Notes under the pieces: model-generated
What the model saw: only the letters and a program-made list of their open reading frames with translations
Told to the model about the DNA's origin: nothing
Database searches by the model: none
Source of the DNA: Pseudohongiella acticola
Lineage (GTDB): Bacteria; Pseudomonadota; Gammaproteobacteria; Pseudomonadales; Pseudohongiellaceae
Direction of reading: 5' to 3'
DNA length: 64,000 bases
Assembly: GCF_001758195.1 (NCBI RefSeq)
Contig: NZ_MASR01000003.1
Coordinates: 248,001 to 312,000 of the forward strand
In this document: in pieces, positions 35,489-44,233 of the stretch
Layout of the letters: each line of letters starts with the position of its first letter
Numbering within the stretch: position 1 is the stretch's first letter
Program-made: the position numbers and the translations under genes

Positions 35489-37282
35489 TCACTGAGCCGC
35501 GCTCACCAGATTGGCGTCCGCTGATTCATCTTCAGTGGCTGCGTAGACACTTTGGTCAGCCAGTTTGTAGTAAACCTGACCGAAGAACATTTCGTCCCAG
35601 CTCTGGTCACCCCAAGGCACATTCCGCGACGGATCCGGGTTGGCCTTGTTCTGCTCAGAGTTGTCAAATGCACCCGTCGCCACAATACGCGTACCAGCAG
35701 GCACCAGCATGGATTCTTCCAGCTTGTACTCCATCTGCCAGTTATAGTTATAGTTGGCGATGTTAATCAGAGGCTTCACGGTACCATCTGGCAGATGCGC
35801 GTCAAAACGCATGTACTTGCCGCGGAAGTGCATGTGCGGCAGGAAACTATGCAGATAGGCATCAGCCGGAATCTCGATCTGAGCCGACATTTCAAAGTTC
35901 GGATCATAGGCCGGGATTTCAGTCCAGGTTGGCGTGAAGATACAGGCACACTCGCCCGTCATGCGCTCTTCCGGAATTTCATCGTCGTCGTAGAACCACA
36001 GACCAATACGGCTGGCATCGGAAGTCTCACGACCGGTCGTTGTGTAGTGCAGCTGAATCGCAATAGTAGAACCATCTTCCAGCAGACCACCCGTGTTTGG
36101 CTCTTCAACATAAGGCGCCGCGCCGGGGATGTACGGCGTAATGTAGGCCATATTTGGATCGGGCGTAGCAACAAAACCATTACCACTTGGACGCACGCCA
36201 GGGCCAAACAACGCATTCAGCGTATGGTGCAGAACAGTGCGGTCGCCCGCCATATACTGACTTGCCTTGACATAACGATCTTTGCCATCGGGCAGGTTGA
36301 TGGGGATGAACTCATAGCGATAATCCAGTACACCGGTAGCAGGAACTGCCTGCTCGGGCACTTCGATCACGTAATCAGGTTCACCAAACGCCCACTCGGT
36401 TGGTGGCCATTCCAGCATGGCCAGCGGATCAGTGCTGCCATCTTTCTGCGAACCGGCGGCAATCCAGTCCAGCACTTTGCGCTGGTCATCAAAAGGCACG
36501 ACATAGCTGTTGCGGAATTCGTTGATGTGCGGATCGATCTGACCTGGCGGCATGCGCTTGGTCATCAGAACTTCACGAATCATCGGCGACCAGCCCTGTA
36601 CCATGGCATGGTTGTTCAATGCGAACGGTGCAATACCGCCTTCGCGGTGACAACTGGCACAGTTTTCGGCAATGATGGGTGCCACGTCTTTTTCATAGGA
36701 AACGTCGGTGATGTCCCGCTCGGGATACTGCACTTCGGTACCCTCGGCAGCGACATACTGAGTCGCTACTGCTTCACCAGCGGCGACGCTGGCGACGGCT
36801 TCAGCAAATTCCGAGCCTACTGCACCGCGGTAAACCACACGGAAAGACTTGGGGTCGAAAATAACGGCTTCGCCAATATTTTCGATGCCGATAGACTCTG
36901 ACACTGCCTGTACATCATCAATCAGCACGGGCATGTCTACGCCCATGGCGGCAACGTCAGCCGCAACCGCGGCACGGTCTTCGCCCAGCGGGTTGATCAT
37001 CATGAACTTCAGACCCTGGTCTGCGTAGCGTGCCTGCAGCTCGCTGTAGGCTGACAACGCATCTCGGGTTTCCGCTGCGCCATTACCCTGTACCAGAAAT
37101 ACCACCGCCTTGTTGTTGTCATACCAGGCCATGTGGTGGAAATAACCCTCATGGTCCAGCAGCGCGAAATCGCCCACACGCTCATCGGCGGCCTGGCTTG
37201 TGCCAGCGCCCACTGCCAGGGACAGCGCTGTCAGCGCTGCACAGGCCGTGGCCTTACTCTTGTTCTGAAACCAACTGATCAT
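35489..37282 (-). CDS. Three-domain exported protein: thioredoxin-like, cytochrome c, PHM-like copper monooxygenase
   Basis: A 597-residue protein with a signal peptide ending TSQAA near 32. Residues 33-190 form a thioredoxin/peroxiredoxin-like fold with no CxxC (NGAAE occupies the expected place), so it is not a reductase. Residues 195-280 contain a heme motif CASCH (208-212) and a probable axial Met244 in KRMPPG. The C-terminal part (about 300-580) carries the ligand set of peptidylglycine/dopamine-type copper monooxygenases: His352-His353, His412, His483-Met-His485 and Met565 in DEMFFG. The heme could deliver electrons to copper (inference). ATG 37282 follows GGAGGG. The gene ends at a strong terminator; a TetR regulator lies upstream. 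Confidence 0.85.
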   Translation of the reverse strand: MISWFQNKSKATACAALTALSLAVGAGTSQAADERVGDFALLDHEGYFHHMAWYDNNKAVVFLVQGNGAAETRDALSAYSELQARYADQGLKFMMINPLGEDRAAVAADVAAMGVDMPVLIDDVQAVSESIGIENIGEAVIFDPKSFRVVYRGAVGSEFAEAVASVAAGEAVATQYVAAEGTEVQYPERDITDVSYEKDVAPIIAENCASCHREGGIAPFALNNHAMVQGWSPMIREVLMTKRMPPGQIDPHINEFRNSYVVPFDDQRKVLDWIAAGSQKDGSTDPLAMLEWPPTEWAFGEPDYVIEVPEQAVPATGVLDYRYEFIPINLPDGKDRYVKASQYMAGDRTVLHHTLNALFGPGVRPSGNGFVATPDPNMAYITPYIPGAAPYVEEPNTGGLLEDGSTIAIQLHYTTTGRETSDASRIGLWFYDDDEIPEERMTGECACIFTPTWTEIPAYDPNFEMSAQIEIPADAYLHSFLPHMHFRGKYMRFDAHLPDGTVKPLINIANYNYNWQMEYKLEESMLVPAGTRIVATGAFDNSEQNKANPDPSRNVPWGDQSWDEMFFGQVYYKLADQSVYAATEDESADANLVSAAQ

Positions 37283-37557
37283 TGTACCCTCCAACAATTA
37301 AGTACTGATGCCTTGAACTAACAAAATGTCCTGGCTTTCTTATTTGCTGTCTACTGACGGCCTTGTGCCCCCAAAAATGAGACACGAGACTGTACTCAGC
37401 TAAAAATGAGCCCATTCATGTTTCGAATCGTATCACTATGGAAAGCAAAGTCAAACGCAATCAGACAGATACTGAGGCGCTGCGACAGGATGCCGATGGC
37501 GTGCGACAGCCGGTTGCCGTATGTGTATGGGTCACGGTGCAGCGGGCGGTGAGGGAC
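37283..37557. other. Intergenic region between the copper monooxygenase and TetR genes
   Basis: The 275-bp gap must contain the promoter of the monooxygenase gene, which is read leftward. It holds a direct repeat AAAAATGAG (37373-37381 and 37402-37410). I could not find a perfect palindrome that would clearly be a TetR operator, and no convincing coding frame. Confidence 0.4.
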
Positions 37558-38205
37558 TCAGGTCAACAGCGCTGCCAGCGCATTGCGCAGACTCTTGCGG
37601 AACTCTTCTTCGGTATGGAATCCGCACAAAAAGCCCTGCAGCAGATGGTAGTACAGAGCAAATGTGCTCCAGGCCATGGTGCCGGTATACATCTCTTTAT
37701 CGAGACGCCCGTCCCGGCGAGCGCGTTCGATAAGCTTCATCAACTTGGCGTAGGTGCTGTTCATGATCTGATCAATATCCCGGCGACGCTGTTCCGTTGT
37801 GGAAAATGACAATTCCTTGAGAACTATTCGCGACAGTGCCTGATCTTTCAGGTGATAGTTGATATGGCAATCAAAAAACGCCATCAACTGGTCCATTAAT
37901 GGCGCGCCAGGGGAAATCGCAGCATACGATTCATCGATCATTTTCAGAATATCATCCTTGAACACCAGGACCAGCAGATCTTCTTTGCTTTTGGCATAAA
38001 GGTACAGGGTCCCCAGGCCGACATCAGCCTCCGCGGCGATATCCTGAATTGTTGTGGTGTTAAAACCCTTGTCGATGAAAAGAAGGCGTGCAGCAGCCAC
38101 GATGCGCTGCAGTCGAATCAGTTTCTTGCGCTCTCTGAGCCCCATGGACGCCAGGTCAGGCTCATCGTTAATCTGATTTGTTTGCACTGTATTGTCACCG
38201 GCCAT
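37558..38205 (-). CDS. TetR-family transcriptional regulator
   Basis: A 215-residue repressor. The N-terminal DNA-binding domain (about 25-75) has RIVAAARLLFIDKGFNTTTI and the recognition-helix region DVGLGTLYLYAKSKEDLL. The C-terminal ligand domain is helical with no family marker. It is divergent from the glutaredoxin gene and points toward the copper monooxygenase; either could be its target. The ATG start at 38205 places the homeodomain-like helices normally. Confidence 0.9.
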   Translation of the reverse strand: MAGDNTVQTNQINDEPDLASMGLRERKKLIRLQRIVAAARLLFIDKGFNTTTIQDIAAEADVGLGTLYLYAKSKEDLLVLVFKDDILKMIDESYAAISPGAPLMDQLMAFFDCHINYHLKDQALSRIVLKELSFSTTEQRRRDIDQIMNSTYAKLMKLIERARRDGRLDKEMYTGTMAWSTFALYYHLLQGFLCGFHTEEEFRKSLRNALAALLT

Positions 38206-38386
38206 GCTTTCTACAACCCTGCTGGATTTCTGTTTCCGACAAAATGCTCTGTCACATCGAGCTCAATATAATGACAACATGCTGCCATATATCACACTAC
38301 CACCAGGCTGCTTTTGTCATCCAACACTAAAGATTAACACAGTCGGATATGGCACAATAGCGCAAATTTTCTCAAAGGTGGCATTC

Positions 38387-38743
38387 ATGGCAGCGACTCA
38401 AGCACCTCACACCAGCGCTCAGGCAATTCTGCAACACGGCGGGAAACCAGTCACCGTGTTCTCACTGTCCTGGTGTTCGTACTGTCATGCCGTCAAGAGC
38501 CTGCTGGACAGCATGCGGGTGCCTCATCAGACTATTGAGCTGGACTCAGGCATTTACCTTGACACCCATGTACACCAGCAGATCCGTGCGGAGCTGAGGC
38601 AACTGAGCGGCAGCCAGACCCTGCCGCAGGTGTTTGTCGGTAGTGAGAATATTGGTGGTTATACCGAAACCCAGGCGGCGGCGCGTGCTGGTCGCCTGCA
38701 AAGCCTGCTGGCCAACCAGGGCGTTACAATCAGCCAACCCTGA
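38387..38743 (+). CDS. Glutaredoxin-like protein
   Basis: A 118-residue protein with the active site WCSYC (Cys30 and Cys33), TLPQVFVGSENIGGYTE (the cis-Pro and glutathione-binding region) and a GGKPVTVFS strand before the active site. This is the dithiol glutaredoxin fold used to reduce protein disulfides with glutathione. ATG 38387 was chosen: it follows AAAGGTGG and starts just before the domain, whereas an ORF start at 38192 would overlap the TetR start and add 65 unlikely residues. The small membrane protein gene follows 15 nt downstream. Confidence 0.85.
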   Translation: MAATQAPHTSAQAILQHGGKPVTVFSLSWCSYCHAVKSLLDSMRVPHQTIELDSGIYLDTHVHQQIRAELRQLSGSQTLPQVFVGSENIGGYTETQAAARAGRLQSLLANQGVTISQP

Positions 38744-38758
38744 CATCCGGAGACCGCG

Positions 38759-39199
38759 ATGGCTGAAGTTCTGTTCCGCTCACTACACCTGCTTGGCGCG
38801 CTGGGTATGGCCGCGGGCATCCTGGTCGCGGCGCTGGCAGCCAGCAGTATGAATGCAGACCGTGACAATCTTGATGCTGCTGATCCGGCTGCGCTGTTTC
38901 GTAAAATTTATGGCTTAACCGCAGCCGCAGTAATGCTCTCAGTTGGCGCCGGCCTGATGTTATGGCTTGTCGTTGGCAAACCGGCTGCATTCTTCAGTAA
39001 CAACCCGGTGTTCCATGCCAAGATCGCTCTCGTGCTGGTCATGCTGGCGACGCTGATCTACCCGGCATGGTATTTGTGCCGCCCACGCCCACCACAACCA
39101 ATGCCTGCTTCTGTGCTCCGGCTGCAGAAAAGTACATTTCCACTATTGCTTATCGTCCCTGTACTTGCCTACCTGATGGCCCGGGGCATCGGCTACTGA
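38759..39199 (+). CDS. Small membrane protein of unknown function
   Basis: A 146-residue protein with about four membrane helices (around 5-30, 50-72, 85-103 and 127-145) and the stretch NPVFHAKIALVLVML, similar to uncharacterised families such as DUF2214/DUF2269. It follows the glutaredoxin gene at a 15-nt distance with GGAG before its ATG and is probably cotranscribed. It overlaps the 3' end of the convergent carboxylesterase gene by seven bases. No function can be assigned. Confidence 0.75.
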   Translation: MAEVLFRSLHLLGALGMAAGILVAALAASSMNADRDNLDAADPAALFRKIYGLTAAAVMLSVGAGLMLWLVVGKPAAFFSNNPVFHAKIALVLVMLATLIYPAWYLCRPRPPQPMPASVLRLQKSTFPLLLIVPVLAYLMARGIGY

Positions 39200-39876
39200 T
39201 CTGTCTGCGTCGGGGCCAGCACCGTCTGCAACCATTGTGATATATCACGAATTTCTTCCAGACAGACACTGTGCTGCATCGGGTAGCTGCTGTATTGCGG
39301 CTGGAACCCCAGAGTTTCGAGTACACTGACACTGTGCTTGCCCAGCGCCTCGTTGACCACCGGGTCGGCTGTGCCGTGACAGACCCGAATCGGCAATTGC
39401 CGGTTAGCGTCGTTTATGTGAACGCTGTCTGCCGTCGGAAAATAACTCGACAGCGACAGCAAACCGGCCAATGGCTGTGGACAGCTCAAGCCCGCCTCCA
39501 GTACAACCGCACCGCCTTGCGAGAATCCTGCCAGAACAATGCGTCGACTATCGATTCCGGCGGCCACCTGCTGTGCAACAAAGGCATGCACAGCCGCCGC
39601 AGAGTCACGCAACTGTTTTTCATCAACACGGCGCTGCACGTCCATTTCCACAATGTCGTACCAGGCCGGCATGATATAACCCTGGTTAATGGTTACCGGT
39701 ATTGACGGCGCATGCGGAAAGATAAAACGAACAGCCAGCTCTGCCGGCAGATGCAGCTCCGGAACCAGGCCGGCGAAATCATTGCCGTCGGCGCCCAGGC
39801 CATGGAGCCAGATCACCGCGGCATCAGATGCCTTTCCCGGATTGCTTTCACGGACGATGGCAGGTAAAAGTGACAT
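39193..39876 (-). CDS. Cytoplasmic carboxylesterase (Abhydrolase_2 family)
   Basis: A 227-residue alpha/beta hydrolase without a signal peptide. Motifs are IWLHGLGADGNDF (oxyanion hole), the nucleophile elbow AGFSQGGAV, the Asp in CHGTADPVV and the His in YPMQHSVCLEE. The family covers carboxylesterases and lysophospholipases such as those related to acyl-protein thioesterases. ATG 39876 was chosen because GGGG precedes it at the right distance; ATG 39882 is too close to this site. The gene is divergent from the methyltransferase gene. Confidence 0.9.
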   Translation of the reverse strand: MSLLPAIVRESNPGKASDAAVIWLHGLGADGNDFAGLVPELHLPAELAVRFIFPHAPSIPVTINQGYIMPAWYDIVEMDVQRRVDEKQLRDSAAAVHAFVAQQVAAGIDSRRIVLAGFSQGGAVVLEAGLSCPQPLAGLLSLSSYFPTADSVHINDANRQLPIRVCHGTADPVVNEALGKHSVSVLETLGFQPQYSSYPMQHSVCLEEIRDISQWLQTVLAPTQTDQ

Positions 39877-39964
39877 AAACATCCCCAACTGTATTTTTTG
39901 ATCAGGCACTCGGCCCGGATACATGACAGCAGGGATTATAGGGGACTGAACACTTGCTATCGAC

Positions 39965-39970
39965 TATAAT
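39965..39970 (+). promoter_or_regulatory. Perfect -10 hexamer very close to the methyltransferase start
   Basis: TATAAT lies only 7 nt before the ATG at 39978, so transcription would begin at or next to the start codon and make a leaderless or almost leaderless mRNA. The -35 is poor (GGGACT at 17 nt). A different promoter further up is possible if the start is TTG 39954. Confidence 0.4.
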
Positions 39971-39977
39971 CAGACTT

Positions 39978-40772
39978 ATGAACAAAAACCCTCTCGCACA
40001 CATCCGGCCCGCGGCGGCATTACTGCGCAACATTATTGCCATGGTCATGTTGTTATGCAGTGCCCAGGCTTATTCGCTGGATCCAGACGCGTTGCGCGAC
40101 AGCCTGCGCGGCAGCGACCGGGACATCTCCGACCGGATGCGTGATGATGCCCGCAAACCGGTTGAAGTCCTGACTTTTCTGGGCCTGCAGGAAGGCATGA
40201 CCGCGCTCGATGTTTATGCTGCCGGCGGTTATTACACATTTGTGCTGTCACATGCAGTGGGACCTGACGGCACCGTGTATGCACAAAACTCACCGCGTGC
40301 GTCGCGTTACGATGAAGACCGCACAGATATGACTCAGGGCGAAGCGCTGGACGGAAAAATAGAAAAAGGCAACCTGACCAACGTGATTCGTGTCGACAGG
40401 GCTATCCGCGACAATGGTCTGCCAGACGCTTCAATCGATTTCATTCTGGTGTCTCAGATATTGCACGATTATTACAACGGCAGCCCGGCCCGGGCGTATG
40501 GCTTGCTGGTTGAGCTGCACCGGTTGCTCAAACCAGGCGGCATTATTGGCATTATTGACCACACCGGCACTGAAGGTAACGATAACCGCCGCCTGCACCG
40601 TATGCAGAAGGCCCAGGCAATTGACGTGATTACGCGAGCGGGTTTTATCGTCGAAGCGGAAAGTGACCTGCTGGCCAACCCCGACGACAATCCCCGTCGC
40701 TCAATTTTTGACCCTCTACTTAACCGCGGCACGGACCAGTTTCTGCTGCGCCTGCGCAAACCCGGAGCCTGA
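39978..40772 (+). CDS. Class I SAM-dependent methyltransferase-like protein with signal peptide
   Basis: A 264-residue protein. The SAM motif I region reads LDVYAAGGYYTFVLSHAVG, followed by VSQILHDYYNG and LKPGGIIGIIDHTG, as in predicted methyltransferases of the COG4798 type. Residues about 1-33 have a basic N-terminus and a hydrophobic stretch (LLRNIIAMVMLLCSAQAYS) that looks like a signal peptide, unusual because SAM is cytoplasmic. ATG 39978 is preferred; a TTG at 39954 would add eight residues. No ribosome-binding site is clear and a TATAAT box lies seven nt upstream. The SUKH gene follows after five nt. Confidence 0.78.
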   Translation: MNKNPLAHIRPAAALLRNIIAMVMLLCSAQAYSLDPDALRDSLRGSDRDISDRMRDDARKPVEVLTFLGLQEGMTALDVYAAGGYYTFVLSHAVGPDGTVYAQNSPRASRYDEDRTDMTQGEALDGKIEKGNLTNVIRVDRAIRDNGLPDASIDFILVSQILHDYYNGSPARAYGLLVELHRLLKPGGIIGIIDHTGTEGNDNRRLHRMQKAQAIDVITRAGFIVEAESDLLANPDDNPRRSIFDPLLNRGTDQFLLRLRKPGA

Positions 40773-40777
40773 AACCC

Positions 40778-41194
40778 ATGGAAGACGTCGTCGACATGTT
40801 GCGTGAACGTAACGAGACAATCCCCGTGCCGCTGGATTTGCCTGATGAAGACCTGCTGGTAGAAATAGAAGAACAGCTGTTGATGTCATTGCCTGACGAT
40901 TTCCGTGACTACCTGCTGGAAGTCAGCGATGTGGTTTTCGGCAGTCTGGAACCGGTTACCGTCACTGATCCGAGATCACACACCTTTCTGCCGGACGTTG
41001 CCGCACAGGCATGGAACGATGGCATGCCCCGCTACCTGCTACCGGTCTGTCAGCTCGGCGACGCGTATTACTGCATCAACAACGAAGGTGAGGTCCGTTT
41101 CTGGAATGGCAACAAACTGGGCAAAGACCCGCAAGGGTCAAAATCCTGGCCCAGCATCTGGCACTGGGCGCGTGAAGTCTGGCTACAATGCTGA
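40778..41194 (+). CDS. SMI1/KNR4 (SUKH) family protein
   Basis: A 138-residue protein of the SUKH superfamily. Characteristic parts are the VEIEEQLLMSLPDDFRDYLL helix, the aromatic turn RYLLPVCQLGDAYYCIN and the C-terminal SWPSIWHWAREVW. Many SUKH proteins neutralise polymorphic toxins, others are housekeeping proteins. No toxin gene is adjacent here, so an immunity role is not supported. It begins five nt after the methyltransferase stop behind GGAG, and it is probably cotranscribed with it. Confidence 0.8.
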   Translation: MEDVVDMLRERNETIPVPLDLPDEDLLVEIEEQLLMSLPDDFRDYLLEVSDVVFGSLEPVTVTDPRSHTFLPDVAAQAWNDGMPRYLLPVCQLGDAYYCINNEGEVRFWNGNKLGKDPQGSKSWPSIWHWAREVWLQC

Positions 41195-42592
41195 CTAATT
41201 GAGCAAGGCTGACAGTCGAGCATCAGCGCCCAGCACACGCACTATGCGCCCACGGTCGTCAACAATGGGCACAGAGATCGTAAAACAGAAATCGTCAGTC
41301 GCCGCCGAACGGTAGACGTCAGTGATGTGAGCACATTTGCTTGCCACAACCGCCCGAAACCAGTCGCGACCGTTCCAGTCCTTACCTTTTGCCGAGTCTG
41401 ATCCACGCCCGGCGAGATCAGGCGCAAAGATGTTCTCACTGATCTGCTTGCCATCGGCACCGACCAGATACATCAATTCAAAATGCGCATGCCTGCCCAG
41501 TGCCTGATGCATGAGATTCTCTGCTTGCGACACGCCCCCATCCAGCAGAACGCGTTCCTGCGCCAGGCGGCTGATATCATCACAGGCCTGAGTGTGCACC
41601 TGAAGCCGGAAACTGCCGAGACTCTCAAGTAAGCGGTCACTTTCACGGTGAACCTCATGACCGCGCTCACCGACCTCGGCTGCCTTGCGTTGCATGTCAG
41701 CCGCCACGGTGGAGACGGTGTGCACATCGCGGTTAACCGTCGACATCGCCATGCCCATCTGTTCCGTACTGGCGGCAATGCCATGTACTTTCTGATCGAG
41801 GTCGTCCATTGCCTGACGGACGCCGCCGAGCTCACTGCGTATATGGCGGACGCTGCTCGCGCCTTCGCTGACCGCCAGCTGCATCTGCTCTCCTGCGCGC
41901 CCCAGTCCGGACACTTCGGTCTTGAATGACTCGATGATCGTCGCCACCTGGCTTGCTGCATCGGTGGTGGTGTTGGCCAGCGACCTGACCTCTTCTGCGA
42001 CCACGGCGAACCCGCGTCCATGTTCGCCCGCGCGGGCTGCTTCGATCGCTGCATTCAACGCCAGTAGATTGGTTTGTCGAGAGATATTGGAGATCGACGA
42101 AATAACCCGCACCACTTCATCGAGCTGGCCCTGCAGACTGGTTATCACCTGCGCCAGGTGCTGCTCGGTGGTACTGACCTGGGTGATGCTGTTCTCAGCC
42201 TGTTCACTGTCGGTTTCGCAATTGCGCACGGCCTTGGCGACCGAAGCCGACAACCTGGCGACATCGGTGGTGGCTGGAATCAGCTCCGACTCGATTGCAG
42301 TGGTAACCTGTTCGCTACTGCTGGCAATGGCTTCGGAAGATTGCGCCAACTGCGACCCCGTCTGCATGGTCTGATGCGCGATCGCAGACAAGGCCGGCGC
42401 CTGAGCGGCAATGCCCACTGCGGCTGCAACGCCACCCTGAATACGCTGATGCAGCTTCTTTTGCAATCTGATCAGCGACTGCCCGGCGGCACTGTCAATG
42501 CCTCGATAATCAGTCAGATTCAGGTCTGTGGACAGCGCATCAAGTGCCTCATCCACAGCACTACGTTTGCGCAGCGGCTTCAATATACCCAT
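41195..42592 (-). CDS. Soluble methyl-accepting chemotaxis-like protein with C-terminal PDC/Cache sensor
   Basis: A 465-residue protein with no membrane helix. The signalling hairpin tip [20 protein letters not shown] followed by [19 protein letters not shown] lies near the middle and is flanked by long coiled coils. The C-terminal part (about 360-465) resembles a single PDC/Cache ligand domain: [28 protein letters not shown], and [20 protein letters not shown]. In most receptors this domain is N-terminal and periplasmic, so its placement here implies a cytoplasmic signal. It could act on CheA or on another pathway; no che genes are nearby. ATG 42592 seems sound. Confidence 0.85.
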   Translation of the reverse strand: MGILKPLRKRSAVDEALDALSTDLNLTDYRGIDSAAGQSLIRLQKKLHQRIQGGVAAAVGIAAQAPALSAIAHQTMQTGSQLAQSSEAIASSSEQVTTAIESELIPATTDVARLSASVAKAVRNCETDSEQAENSITQVSTTEQHLAQVITSLQGQLDEVVRVISSISNISRQTNLLALNAAIEAARAGEHGRGFAVVAEEVRSLANTTTDAASQVATIIESFKTEVSGLGRAGEQMQLAVSEGASSVRHIRSELGGVRQAMDDLDQKVHGIAASTEQMGMAMSTVNRDVHTVSTVAADMQRKAAEVGERGHEVHRESDRLLESLGSFRLQVHTQACDDISRLAQERVLLDGGVSQAENLMHQALGRHAHFELMYLVGADGKQISENIFAPDLAGRGSDSAKGKDWNGRDWFRAVVASKCAHITDVYRSAATDDFCFTISVPIVDDRGRIVRVLGADARLSALLN

Positions 42593-42823
42593 GAAGGTTC
42601 GTCCTTATTCTGTAAAGTCCTGTTATCAACAAAGCAAACAAGGTGCCAGCTCCCATTCCTTGCCGGAAATGTATCGGCAATACGGCAGAGAGCCTTAGCA
42701 GCGACAGGCAGCATTAACAGAAACCAGCGGAACCGGACGCAGGAGGCACCAAAAAAGTGCAACGCAGGAAGAATCGCACTGACAGTAGGCGAATAACAGC
42801 AGGTAAAATACAGCTGGCGAAAA

Positions 42824-44230
42824 CTAACGCCAGTGTATTATCGAATTTGCATAATAATGGATCAGCTTCTCAAATTCCGGATTAACCCGGTAAACATCAT
42901 TTTCTTCCAGCAATATGTGGCGATGACGCAAGTTTTCCAGCGCTGCTGCAATGGTTTTCTGTCGCGGTTTCTGTTCGTCCCGGATCGCCGCACCTGCTGC
43001 AATCATGTCATCGATAATATCGTCGCAACCGGCCACAATATCCAGCGACCGCATGCCCTGGTGGTTTTGCCTGGTGAATACGGTTGCGATCACCGGTACC
43101 GGCAACACCGGGATCACATAGCGCACTGCCTGCATCAGGTGCTCAGCGAGCGCAGTCACCGCCGGAATACGATCACGCTGTGGCAAGTCGGCAAATAGCA
43201 GCCTGTGTTTTTCACAGTATTTGCGCATATCAATCGGTATACCAAAATTAACGCCAGCGTAACCGTAGCGCTGCCAACGACTGCGCGAATCGGAGAATAT
43301 ATTGACCCGCAGAAAACGCAATACCCTGGAGAATGTCTGCCACTTGGTAAAACGCCGACTCTTGTCATCCCAGTGCATCAGGTTCTTGTCTTCAATAACC
43401 CTGTCGTAATTGATACCCACTGGAATAAACGTGATGTTCCGGTGTTTGCGATGATCGTAGTGACGCAGCATGTAGTCCAGAAACCCGATCTTGGGTTGCG
43501 CCACATTGCCATCACGGCTCAGCCCACCTTCCAGAAACACCGCCTGACACACACCCGAGTCGGTAGCCAGCTGCACATAACGCCCCAGTACTTTTCTGTA
43601 CAGTGGGTTCTGTGAGCCACGTCGCACAAAAAAGGCACCCATCGCCCGAATGATGGATTCGAGCGGAAATACGCGCGCCCACTCGCCAACGGCGTAAGAC
43701 AACGTTACCTGTTCCGCTGCCAGATAACAGATCAGGATATAGTCCATATTGCTGCGGTGGTTCATGACAAACACGACCGTTGAATTCTTGTCCAGTGTTT
43801 CAAGCACAGTCTGGTCAACAGCCGAAACACGAATCCGGTACAGGAATCGCGATATTTTTTTGGCGAACCAGTAACCCAGCTGGTAGTAAACGTACGCGTT
43901 AAACGATGGCACAATTTCCCGGGCATAACGTTTAACATCTAGCAGCAGAGCTTCCCGCGGCACATTGGTCTCACGTGCCTGGCTGTCTATCAACGCCAGT
44001 ACCTGGGGATCAAACACAAGCCTGTCAATCAGCTCCTGCCGCTTGGTTTGCTGAAAGGGTTTGATCTTGATACTCAAACTGGTATTCAACCGCTCAACGG
44101 CGCGATTGAGACGCCGCCGGACAAACCAGCGTACACTGGGATAAAGCACACTGACGACAACGGCGTACACGGCAGCAGCCCAGAGCAGAACGTAGAGCCA
44201 GGTCGGCAGGCTGACGTTATCGTCGAGCAT
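42824..44230 (-). CDS. PlsB-like glycerol-3-phosphate acyltransferase (short form)
   Basis: A 468-residue membrane acyltransferase. The acyltransferase box is NHRSNMDYIL with the HxxxxD pair His158/Asp163; a second box is VFLEGGLSRDGN, and FIPVGINYDR is the third block. A membrane helix occupies about 11-30. E. coli PlsB has 807 residues, so this form lacks much of the N- and C-terminal parts and belongs with shorter PlsB-like proteins. It begins three nt after glpD, so glycerol-3-phosphate oxidation and its acylation into phospholipid are encoded together (inference). Acyl donor specificity is not visible. Confidence 0.87.
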   Translation of the reverse strand: MLDDNVSLPTWLYVLLWAAAVYAVVVSVLYPSVRWFVRRRLNRAVERLNTSLSIKIKPFQQTKRQELIDRLVFDPQVLALIDSQARETNVPREALLLDVKRYAREIVPSFNAYVYYQLGYWFAKKISRFLYRIRVSAVDQTVLETLDKNSTVVFVMNHRSNMDYILICYLAAEQVTLSYAVGEWARVFPLESIIRAMGAFFVRRGSQNPLYRKVLGRYVQLATDSGVCQAVFLEGGLSRDGNVAQPKIGFLDYMLRHYDHRKHRNITFIPVGINYDRVIEDKNLMHWDDKSRRFTKWQTFSRVLRFLRVNIFSDSRSRWQRYGYAGVNFGIPIDMRKYCEKHRLLFADLPQRDRIPAVTALAEHLMQAVRYVIPVLPVPVIATVFTRQNHQGMRSLDIVAGCDDIIDDMIAAGAAIRDEQKPRQKTIAAALENLRHRHILLEENDVYRVNPEFEKLIHYYANSIIHWR

Positions 44231-44233
44231 AAT

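Noticed and set aside
35552-36901. 449-codon open frame antisense to the copper monooxygenase
   Set aside because: The opposite strand encodes a well-supported three-domain protein with a signal peptide, RBS and terminator; the antisense frame has no recognisable motif.
37438-37809. Plus-strand open frame at the TetR gene end
   Set aside because: It overlaps the TetR C-terminus in antisense and has no RBS or family match.
38192-38386. N-terminal extension of the glutaredoxin
   Set aside because: It would begin inside the divergent TetR gene and precede a normal RBS and start at 38387; the extra 65 residues do not resemble glutaredoxins.
42074-42796. Plus-strand open frame of 240 codons inside the chemoreceptor gene
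   Set aside because: A shadow of the chemoreceptor, whose signalling hairpin is unmistakable on the other strand.
42593-42823. Small gene or RNA upstream of the chemoreceptor
   Set aside because: No coding frame with a plausible start or any clear RNA fold was seen in this 231-bp gap.
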